64,000 nucleotides of DNA from Litoditis marina (taxonomy: Eukaryota > Nematoda > Chromadorea > Rhabditida > Rhabditidae): positions 20,816,485 to 20,880,484 of the forward strand of contig OZ038433.1 of the NCBI GenBank assembly GCA_964036275.1, given 5' to 3'. This document shows positions 31,801-42,300 of the stretch, one piece after another. The notes below the pieces were generated by a model. The model saw only the letters and a list, made by a program, of their open reading frames with translations. It was not told where the DNA came from and did not search any database. Every line of letters begins with the position of its first letter. The stretch's first letter is position 1. A program made the position numbers and the translations under genes.

Positions 31801-34800
31801 CATTAGGTTTTTGTGCCGTTCTGCTGACCCACATAGAGGCTGGCAATTAGGTTCAACTGGCCTATGAACTACATTTACATGCGCTCATCAACCGAAATGG
31901 AACAATAAACACACACTTAAAATTGGAAAAGAAAAACTGTCTGTTTCTTTCTTCACAAAACCACAGATCAAGAATGAGCGGAGCATGTTTCAGTTTCTCT
32001 CAAGTGTCATCCAGAGAGCTTAGAGGTGCGTGGGGCGTCGATGAGACAATTCACGTGAGTTTCCTCTTCATCAAATAACGTACAGTAAAGTAAACTACCT
32101 AGTCATGCTGAACCTGTAAAGTACCACTTACAATGTGTATAGGCGGCGTAGCAATCCCTCAAGAATCTCATGAGATACCTCATGCGCTATTCGCATGAGC
32201 TTCTCATGAGATTCTATTGATTGCTGTGCTACAACATTGAGAGTTCACGAGTAGTTCACGAGGTATCTCATGAGAAACTCATTGGAACTTCTCGTGAGAT
32301 TGAGGCGATTGCTACGCTGCTAGGCAAATTTTGAATCGTGAACGAATCTGTAATATTCGATATTATATGTGCAGGTGCATATTTACTGCTGTTTCTCCAA
32401 GTTCTGCGTTACTAGTACACTTATTCCTAGAATAATGAATCATTCAAAACTGAATATGTTTGCTATTGCCAAAACTACCACCGATTCCTTGAAAAGCATG
32501 TTCTCAACGGAAGCTTTGAAGCGTCATAACTATGTCCCAATGTTCTTCCAGTGGATCAGTCAAAACCAAACGTGGAAAAGAGACGCTGTGCTCGGAAAAT
32601 ATATCAGCCAGCTACAACTTCAAAGTACATCTCGGTTTCGAGAAGTGCGGACTAGAAGAGCGTGTGAGTAGTCTTGTAATGTGCATGTAACCGCCCTCCC
32701 GCGCCTTGAACTAGGATCACGTGGTTTAAAATGGTTTTCCACCGGTTGTAAATGCCTCTGACACATAAGCATTCAGTTGTGCCAACCATGCTCAGAAACG
32801 ATCTAAGGTGAAGTGAGACATTCAGGAGACAAATGGAAATAATTTATAAAAAAAACATTTCCGACACACATGTATAGGAAGCGAATTGAAAAAGAATCTC
32901 GTGTGTATATTTTCATATTTCATATTTATTTATTCACGTCGCTTCGTTACGAGGCGGTGTTCATCATACATGTCACAGATCTTCGTAGCAGCAGTTTCTT
33001 GTAAGGTCTTGGTCCCTTTCATTCATAGAAGACTTCATGGTGGACTATCGAATGCTCTGTTGGCATTGATCCAGTGACATGCGAATCTTCTTGAAGAGGG
33101 GGGGGGGGAGTGACATGTGTATCTACACTTTATTCACTGATGTGTAAACTGAAAGTAGTAAAAGGACATCTGAAAAGGAAATCCTGCCAGTTGTTTCAGG
33201 TTCATGAGGGAGTGGATTTTTGTGACTGTACCTATAAATCCCAAATGTTTTTATGGTGTTCGAAATCCGCAATAGTCAAATGTGGCACGATTTCGCACGC
33301 TTTTCGTCGTCTTGGTACTTATTATCATACTATAGGAAGTTTTCAATAGATTCTATAACTTGACTGTTCCAGACAACACCATTCTCTTCCTATAAAGGTG
33401 TAGTGCACATCAAGGAAGGTAGCACCAGCCTGGTGACCATAAGAGATAAAGTTTTGCAGGTGAGTGATCCAGTGAGCGATTAGTTGAATGCCGAAATTTT
33501 TTTCATTTTTTCTGTTATTTCTGACCACCAGCTTGTTCAAATCAGTTCTTTGCAGGATGATCCACGCAATCATGAGTTTACATTTATGTTTGCCTACTTT
33601 ATCCTCAGGATATTTGTTTAACAGCAGGATATTATAGATCGAGAAAATACGCTATACTGGTGACTAATTTCATAGTTCCATTCCAAATTTGCAGGTGGAA
33701 TGCAGGATTCATCAACAATTTGAAATGCCCGATCAGCTGCTCACCGTTTCCATGAACGTATCGGACACAAACAGAACCGATCACATGCTGTGGGTGTAGT
33801 AGAGCAATGTTAATATCTTGCTAAAGTTCAAATCTAGAACGGCTAAAATTAGTCTCATATGCCACGAAGGAAACAGTTCAGAAGTAGGCAAAACATTGAT
33901 TAATTTCCACTATGCAGTTAGCCGCTTCATTGTGACCCCAAATTCAATTTGCAGTCACAAAACTTTTAAATTATATTCACGTGAAGTTAGACCACGTTCA
34001 AGTCATGAGAGCAAAGTATCTTAAAGGAGACCGGAACACAACTTGAGCAGAGATTTTGTTTCGGGCTGCTTTTAACTGTATTGTGATCAGAGAGCACAAA
34101 TAACTCGTATATTAGTTTGATCAGTCCACGTGACATTCACATGACAATGCCGCGCGACACGCAACGCGTCCAATCAAAAGTAGGATACAGCAGCTTTACG
34201 AGAAATCATGATGCTCTCCGGCCTCCTTTAAATGAACATGAAACTGGAACAGTAGATTGACTTTTCGTATTTTTCGAACAGGTCACTACAGTAACAACAG
34301 TGGTTCTCTCTCTTCGAAAGTGTACACAACTATGTATTTGCAGGTCCGATAGAATTATTCTGGTACCGTCTCGGACGGCGCCTGTTCCTAGATTCTCCAT
34401 AAAAGGTTTGTTTCCGCTTTTTGTGATCAATTATTTTATCAGTTCCATTGATTGTTGTTCTCACAACCGAATTATTACAATGTTTCAAATTAATGTTTGT
34501 AGTTCTGTCCAAAAATGGAAGTCCCGTGGATACATTACGGATTGGAGAGGGAGCATGGTTGTCGGTGAAAAGCAATGTGGTAAGTTCTAAACGTGCTTAC
34601 GACTAAGTTCGAGCCAGAAATGCAAAAAAAAAAAACAATGTTTTGAATCATCCTTATTTCGAGTGAGTACATAAGTGAAATGTATGTTGAAACCACAATT
34701 GTCTCATAATGTCCTAGGGCGCGCTATCAGCAAAGTACAACAAGAGGTTGAGTGTTACCATTTTGCGAACAAACGTGTCTGCCGTGCCATGGAGGAGGCA

Positions 34801-37800
34801 GGCTGAATTCCGTCTCATCATGTTTTACTTTTATGATATCCAAACTATTTTTCAGAGAAACGCCAGTCCGTTCACAGTGACAAGTCTGACCGCGAAAGAC
34901 CTGAAGAGTGGCACCAAATATCCACTTATGAACACGGAAGGGTAATACAACTTCACTATTCTCAAACACGTGTAACGTGCGTCATCGGTTTATAGATAAC
35001 TCAATCAGAAAACGAGCTATTTCATCGGAATAACTTATGCAATCTTCATACAATAGTAGTCCAATGGTTTTTCTATATAATATCAACCTCAATGGCAAAC
35101 AAAGAGTGACTTGCAGGTGTGTCACCGACAAAACCTCCATAAATTCAATAGAAACGGTGTCCTCTTCGGAAATCCGTTACGGGATCAGTTTCACTCGGTT
35201 TGAGGACGCGGTGGGTTGTTTCACTTATAAAGGTGTTATATGTACTTTCCGGCCACGGTAATTTCCACAAATAAATCTATATTCTATGATGTTAAGCTAT
35301 ATTTATATATAGAGAATGGCTAAATCTTAGTTTGTGGTTTGATCGCGATACACGCCACGCGATCATGGTACAACACGGCGGGATAGTACGTAGTACATAC
35401 GCTGTATAGGTTTGGTCAAACCGTTGTTGACACCGTATCATCGATTTTGTAAGGGGCGGGGTTTGGCGAGGGGCCAGCCAGTCTGCGTATCATCGGTCTA
35501 CACACTCTCTCCACTGCTGGCAAATAATCAACGACCGCTCGCCTCGCATCGCTTAATCAATCGAACCCTCTGCTGTCTTTATGGGGAAAATGGCGACTAT
35601 ATACACCTGCCCTGAAAAAAGCAAATCCCAAAAAAAAAATTGTCTATGAAAGTTTTTATACTATTCCGATTGCAGGCAGATATCGTCTACAGTGCCTATG
35701 TGGAGACGTGCCATTCGGAATGTCAGCCGAAATGTAATACGGATCTGATCAACACAACGAAACATATCAGGTAAGATATATCACAGTGGATTGTTCTGCA
35801 AGTTTCATCATGTGCTAGTTGCAAAGGTATAATTGTGCTCCATGAATTCCATTTCATTTCCATGTAAAAAATTGGAGAAAATAACTATTTAGCAGAGCTT
35901 TTAGGCTGAGAATGACTCACTCATTATCGTTATAGAAGGAATACATGGCAACTATTCATTTGAAATTATTTGGTAGTAACTTTATTCACAGACAACTCTC
36001 AATGCACATAACACACGCGAGAGATTGTCTCGAAGCTCTCTTGAAATAAGGAAGAATAATAGAGCAGTCGAATCGTAACTCTTTTGGTATTGTTATTACA
36101 TCTTCGGTAGCTAGCTGAAGGGGTAAACATTATACTGTTCTACTTGTGCTTGACGTCAGAACGCTCGTGTGTTGTGTGCTTGGAGTGAGAATCACGTTCC
36201 GTTTTCAGATCTACAAACTTGTTTGTTCTGCTTGTTAGGCGTTTGCAGATAATTTTCTAACCCCTGAATAGTTGAATTCATTGGACCCGTTCTCATAGTT
36301 TTTATCTCACGCACACCTACACACATTCAGAGAGAGAGAAGTACAAAGCTGACTTACACTTTCAGGATCGTTTTGTCATTTTCAGAACCCAAGAAGTGCA
36401 CTTTTCGCGAACTCGAAGATCCATAACTCCACGGCAGATTGAACTGACGCAAGATGTGTACAAAGTGAATCATATTCCTTTACAATGAATATGGAGAGTT
36501 GACCCGAAAAACGGACTGTAGGTAGCACAGAAGCAATACTTTGCAGGTTAACGTGAGAATCTGTAGAACAATATCAGAACTTTGACTTTACAGTTTGTTA
36601 CAAGCAAACAAAGAGCATGATATCATTATGAACAAGTAATCAATGAATAAATGAAATGACTTCTATAATCAGGCTATTTTACTGGGGCGCTATTCTATCA
36701 AACTTGCAAGATATCACAAATATAAATATTCCAGATACATGGAACACGACTAACAGTTGTACGAGAGAAAAACTTCACCGAAGAAGAACTGAAACATACG
36801 ACACATTTTCCGTTTGAGCAGACGGATGAGCAAGCGGTTCACATTTCCCCGGTGAGAGGATAATATGACTGTGCGTCTAATTAGCTCAATTGTTAGGTTT
36901 ATAAACATTTGCGTGAAAATATGAATACTTGTGCTTAATCAGTTTGAGAATGTTTTTCTTTGTTATTAGGCATTATTCAATATTCATGTAGTGTAGCAAA
37001 TTCCGTAAGTTTATCCGGTGATGTTTCGGTTTGGAGATATTTTACGTGCAGCTTTTTTCCAGGTTGAATCAACTGCGTTGTGGTCTTCTCTACATCAATG
37101 TATCGTTGGAGATGTAACGTGTCTGTTCACCCTCGTACTCGGAGTTGTTCAACTTATTTTGTTGACCTCCTGCTTATGCATAGTGTACTGCTATGTTAAG
37201 GTGAATATCGCAATTACTAACAGAACTACTTCTATAATAATTTTGTCGCACTCCGAAAAAAGTTATCGGAAACTGGTCGCTTTATCTCTAGTCCTACGGA
37301 ACAACAAAGCCGCTCGAGCACACTATCGTAATTTTACAAACCGTATGTCTCTACCACACGTGAAAATATATTTTATTCTTTAAAGGCATTTCGCAGTAAT
37401 AATGTACGATTCCCTAAAAGCATCAATTCTCGATATTCCATGTAATTCTTGGTTTGAGGATTCTAGTGTTCAGACATTCAACTAACAAGCAATTATCCCA
37501 CGGAAAATCATTATCGTTAATAACCGCCCGCGCGTTATTTCAATACGATATGTTGTTTGTGCACACTTCCGGAATCAATTATCTTCCAGCTCCAATTAAC
37601 ATTATGAAAAGGCACAACAACCTTTTGCTCCATTTGATCTATGACTTAATTAACTGCTGTTTCAGTTAATTGAATATTTACGATGTTTGTTATTAGCTAC
37701 AGTATAACTTCACATGACTACTGAATTGCGTAGGAGGATTGAACATCGTTAACTGCAAAACGGTTGCTCCAAAATAATTGTTTCTATCAGAATCTTTTGA

Positions 37801-38189
37801 ACACAACTATTCTCACGAGGTTTATTGATTGGGCGGGTAATCGGAGTAAAACTTGGCCGGCAGTTCTCCGGTCACCAGTCGGCCTGCTTGAGTTGAACGA
37901 TATTGTTGTTTTTGATACATAACGACTAGTGATCCAGTGAAAATCTGCCAAGTAAACTTAATTGTCATGATTTGCATGGTTAATTCTGAGATATAGACAT
38001 CTGAAAGGCTTTTTGTATCTGTTCTTCAATTTTCTTTCTGGTTCAGTTGTTTGATCTGAGCTTCATCATCATTCGCATTAGAATATATACTTTTTTCAGG
38101 AATGGCGAAGGTACCGCGAGGCTGAAAGATCAATGAGACCATCTTCCAGGTTGAAGGTTGAAACGGTTAGGAACACACAGGACAGTTAG
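28881..38189 (+). CDS. PAN/Apple and ZP domain type I membrane protein (NOAH/NompA-like)
   Basis: Nineteen exons: 28881-29042, 29682-29829, 29969-30107, 30287-30429, 30907-31051, 31334-31464, 31994-32054, 32552-32663, 33373-33459, 33695-33795, 34344-34405, 34503-34579, 34856-34941, 35117-35210, 35676-35770, 36386-36464, 36735-36851, 37063-37200, 38100-38189. All frames join, about 688 aa. A signal peptide (MLVLFLLLLLIQDTES) is followed by three cysteine-rich PAN/Apple-like units (residues about 20-290), then a ZP domain: ZP-N starts near FSLKCHPESLEV and includes FEKCG; ZP-C includes EGCVTD-like GCVTDK and VETCHSECQPKC. A furin-like RTRRS, an acidic stalk, one hydrophobic helix (LFTLVLGVVQLILLTS) and a short basic tail follow. 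Such proteins polymerise in apical matrix or cuticle. The joins at exons 10/11 and 16/17 are the least certain. Confidence 0.88.
29426..29622 (-). repeat. tRNA-derived SINE-like repeat, copy 1
   Basis: On the minus strand it contains TAGCGCAGTGGTTAGCGCAG (A-box-like) followed by GCAGGTTCGGTTC (B-box-like), and its other end is CCGTTGGCGACGACTACA on the plus strand. About 200 bases are shared in order with 42616-42815. It lies in intron 1 of the PAN-ZP gene. Confidence 0.75.
30715..30835 (+). repeat. Dispersed repeat in PAN-ZP intron 4
   Basis: It matches 55805-55940 in inverted orientation over about 120 bases, including TTGCACGTTTCTGAGTTCTG, TTTCACGTG and AGTCACGTAAATTT. No coding content. 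Confidence 0.7.
32139..32323. mobile_element. Hairpin MITE, GGCGGCGTAGCAATCCC family, in PAN-ZP intron 7
   Basis: Left end AGGCGGCGTAGCAATCCCTC; right end GCGATTGCTACGCTGCTAGG. The interior CTCATGAGA words pair across TGTGCTACAACATTGAGAG. Compared with 25398-25583 the central segment is reversed. Confidence 0.85.
34021..34231. repeat. TTAA-flanked MITE with GGAGACCGGAACACAA ends, copy 2
   Basis: Left end TTAAAGGAGACCGGAACACA and right end CTCTCCGGCCTCCTTTAA. The interior shares GTAGGATACAGCAGC and GACTGATCAAACTAA-type sequence, in reverse, with 20892-21111. It lies in intron 10 of the PAN-ZP gene, about 50 bases before an alternative acceptor. Confidence 0.85.
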
Positions 38190-39346
38190 AGAATGTCTCA
38201 GATAGTTTCTGAATAGTGTTGTTCAGGTCAAACTCAGAAATTGACTCGACTCGAAATGTGTGTTCTTGTTTTTGTCCAAACTGAAAACTAAAAAACAGGA
38301 AATTTTGAACTCGAAAGCTTGAAGTTCTACAATTTTGAACATTCCTTACTTTGACGTATTAACCTATTAACTCTTCCTTTGAGTGAAAATACTTTTCATC
38401 CTATGGATGCTCACCTGTACTTAATTCTGTGCAATACGGACTAAATTACAATAATAGTCCCTTTGACGAACTTTCGAACCACCGATGTATTGTTTTCGTT
38501 TTTTCAACGAACTGAGAGTTTTGCGGTTTTTTTTCACCCAAATATTCAGGTTTTATTTATTAAACGGGCCTTGTCTCATACGTTGCTGAGAGTTTTGTGA
38601 ATTGTAACTATGAAGTTGCTGAGTTCTGTTAAATACCCAATTCACCGTTTGTTTTCCATAACCTACGGGATTTTATAGAGATAAAATGACCTCTAATTGC
38701 TCGCATATGACGTTATCTGTGATTTGTTCATAAACTGTTCTAATATCTTTTACCAATAGAAACTGGTGTTATAAACCCTTCTGATTTGTGAATTTGTGTT
38801 TCTCCTAATACTCAGTCAATCCAAACAAGTGGACACAACGGTTCATAGAATTGAACACATATTCGAAAACATACAACAAATTACAATGGTCGTTTCTTTT
38901 GGAAAAGTTGGGAATACTTTCCAAATCAGAACTATTCCTTTTACGCGTGAGGAACACATAATACTACTGTTAGTGAAGATTTCAATTCTTATAACAGCTC
39001 AAACTTACTATTCCCATATTAAGTTTACTAAAGCACCATAAAACTTGTACAATTGATGTGATGTTCGGAAAACGGACGGTAGACGTAGCTCTCATGTTTA
39101 TCGCACGTTCTAACCGAGTTCCTAGTTTCGAAAACATAGTCTCTAAGTGGAACTAAGCACACGCACACTATATAGAACTCAGTCGAAGAAAGTATCACTT
39201 CCTCCAACCCCGAAGAGTTCACAAGAAAAAAATCATAAGGAACTCGAGAGCAACTCATGAGCACGAATCTAATACTGGTTAGCAATGTGTACATTTCGCA
39301 ATAGAAACACACTACGTTGAAAGAAAACTTGGTCCAGTCAAATAGT
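38190..39346. other. Intergenic space between convergent genes
   Basis: The 3' ends of the PAN-ZP gene (+) and the GPCR gene (-) face each other across about 1.2 kb. It holds only a decayed ACTCGAAA-type repeat at about 38216-38345. I see no further exon. Confidence 0.6.
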
Positions 39347-42300
39347 TTACAAGTTATGTTCAGGAGTGGCCGAACGTGTTTGCAGAACCTGTAATTAACT
39401 TTGTAGAACTTTCATGTGGATAACTAATATTCAAGCAGAATCCATTTGTTTCAATGAAATACGTGCTGTATTGTACAAAAACATTTTGCAAAAAAAACAG
39501 GGTCTCACCAATTTTACCCACTTTTTCAATTTGCGCTTCAATTCTTTTAAACTCTGACAAAACAAAAAAAATCAACAGACCTTCAAGATGATATGAGAAA
39601 CAAGTGTTTTAAAGCGTAGGTAACTTACTATGTTGGTCTCTTTCCGTTTTTCATTTGAGCGTTTTCCGCTTCTCCGGAGAGTCTTGAGCAGAATATCTTT
39701 GAAAGTCGGATTCAACCACGCGTACAAAACAGGGTTCACCACATTTATGGTCATGGATATTCTGAAATTCGTACATTTTACAGCTAGTCATGAGTACCTC
39801 TGCTGCTGTTCAATTATTTGGCATCACATATAAAACCTGTAACATAGTACATAGTTATTGTGTTTGATGCAAAATTACGGAGTACCAAAAAAATGCACGT
39901 GAATAATATTTTTAGCCTAGTGGACTAAATTATTTGAGTTCACATATTTGTCTCTTCCAACACCTCTTTTCAAGTGTTTCTACTGTAGCTGCAAAATGAA
40001 TTAAAATTCCATCTTGTCTTTCCAGCTTTCTGTCACATTTCATACATTTTCGACACATTCTTGACATGAACATTGACACAGCAGCATTTTGTTAATTAGA
40101 ATGGGTTTCTTGGAATGATATCAGGTTAGAACCATGTAAAAGGTTCAGTTGTTCCAAAGATGACTAGAGCTGAGAACGTGTAATTTGCCTGGACCCCTTA
40201 GTAGTTTGGTTCGTCAATTGATGTATATATTGATGTAAAACTACAAATCAGCTTATGTTTACCACGAAGCATTAGAACTCACAAGTGAGCGATCAGTGAT
40301 ACGATGTAAGTATGGTCTAGATGCTGTCCATGGAAGAACTGATCATCGTATTCTATCATCAGTGTGATCACATTGTGTGGCAACCAGGCGATTCCGAAGA
40401 AGAGAACCTGAAAGAAAAGTGAATAGAACATAGTCGGGAATCAACTTTTTTCAATGAAAAACATTGGGTAGTATGAACAGCAATTAAAATATCAGGCACT
40501 CTCAAGTCCAGTGACACTCGTAAGCATTTTTTCTGCTTCTATAAATTGTATGTTACCACAATTGATGATCTGTGAATAATACAAATGTGAAACATTCCGA
40601 ACATCAGTTTGTCATTGTCGTTTTGAGTAATATCGCTCAATACCGATGCAGCACCCAGGGTTTTTCAATACGTAGTTTGGTAAGTTTTCGCTCTCTGGTT
40701 ATCTCGTTCTTCTTCTCCTCATCAAATCCACAATGTAAGTTGTATATACTATAACCATACCATGCAATTTGATTTATACAAATAGCCTCTATTAAAACTA
40801 AGATCTACATGTTGATAAGAGATTTTGGAAAAAGAGAAATATTCCTACCATGGATGCCAATATCATGGTTGTTCTTCTCTGGTTAGCGATAACTGCGATC
40901 CTCTGCTTCCCTTCCAAACTACACACCGACTTTCTGTTTCTCTGAAATGGTGCTCAAAACTACCGAAAGAATGCGAATAACGCTCCAATTACTTGAGACT
41001 GAAACCAAGTATGTTTGAAAACTCTTAAGGATGGAGCAGGGTGTATTTACAATCATTCGAGTACGTTCGATGTAGAAAGGTCGTTTTTGATGGTGGTGTG
41101 GTTATCTTTTAACTGTAATACATTTGGCAGTTTCATCTAATACTTCACTCACATCGGGTTTCTTGGTAACTGATACGAGATCCGGTGACGCAGTGCTCGT
41201 TTCCAATAGCAGCGAGCGCTCCGATATCTTCTTCAATTTCTGCTCGGCCCTGCAATAATGGTAGTTATAAAAGTTTCTTACATTTTGATTTTTCTTCCCA
41301 TCCATTATGAAAAGCATATCGCTTTTTTTGTTGAGGATGGAGCTCCCTTCATTTTCCTCAGACTTGTTCAACAGAGTAACATGATATGCCAAATTTATGG
41401 AATGGATCGTTCATGAGACTTCTCATATTTCGAAGAAATCACTGACCCAACACACAGAAAAAAAACATAGTTTGCGTTATTAAGTGATTTATAAATAATG
41501 TGTTCGGTCTACGCATGTAGCGATTGCCAAACGCATTTAATATTAATATTTTGATTCAATGAGGTTGGTGTTTGGGAGTCATAGTGAACAAATGTTGGGC
41601 AATAAATCGGCAAATACTATTGTTTCTTTCCTGACCACGATCCTAATGATATGAAATGCTTGAAATACGTGTATATACTAATAAGGCTAACAAAATGTAA
41701 AAATATTACTTGCTGAAGTTGAATCGAACCTTGTTTTCAATCTGGAGAATATAACATAATAGCAGACGGTCATGGTGGCGAAAGGAAAGAGAAATTGCAT
41801 CACTAGTACCATCAGAGCGTATGCCTTTCGAACTCCCGGTAGAGGCCAGTGCTCGGTACAGAACTGAAAAATAGGCAAAAATATGAATAATACTGAAATA
41901 TAGCTTCTCTTATAGTGGAGTTAAAACACTAAGCAAACGGAGCTAACATGGAAGGTACGCTCAAACTATAAGAAGCCCTCTGGCTTGAATGATCAAAAAA
42001 CGCTGTTTTTGGCGAATATAGTTTGACCCCACTTGATTTTCTTTACAATTTTGCTGTGTAAGAATGACAAACTAGGTGAAACACCGTAACTTAAAAAACG
42101 CATGTTGTAAGGAATAATAGCGACAAGTTCTTGTCGTAGTTGTCCTTACTATAAATTATGGTTAACGCTCACCTCACCACACAGGTGTGGTATCTCGGTT
42201 ACCTCCATGTACCAACCGTACGGCATACAGACAATGACCGCCGCGATCCACAGACACAGTGCCACGATGGCGGCACCGCGGGTGTTCAGAGGGTGTTTGT

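Noticed and set aside
31965..31993. Acceptor CCACAG at 31961-31966 for exon 7
   Set aside because: It puts a TGA in the only compatible frame. The next TTTCAG (31991-31993) keeps the frame open.
32369..32551. Possible PAN-ZP exon following GTGCAG near 32374
   Set aside because: Exon 7 joins in frame straight to 32552 and gives QFTGS, as expected for ZP-N. The intervening frames contain stops.
34718..34855. Open frame joined upstream to PAN-ZP exon 13, starting after CCTAG at 34718
   Set aside because: It is open, but its translation does not resemble ZP-C, and exon 12 joins better to 34856, directly giving the expected spacing after the GEGAW motif.
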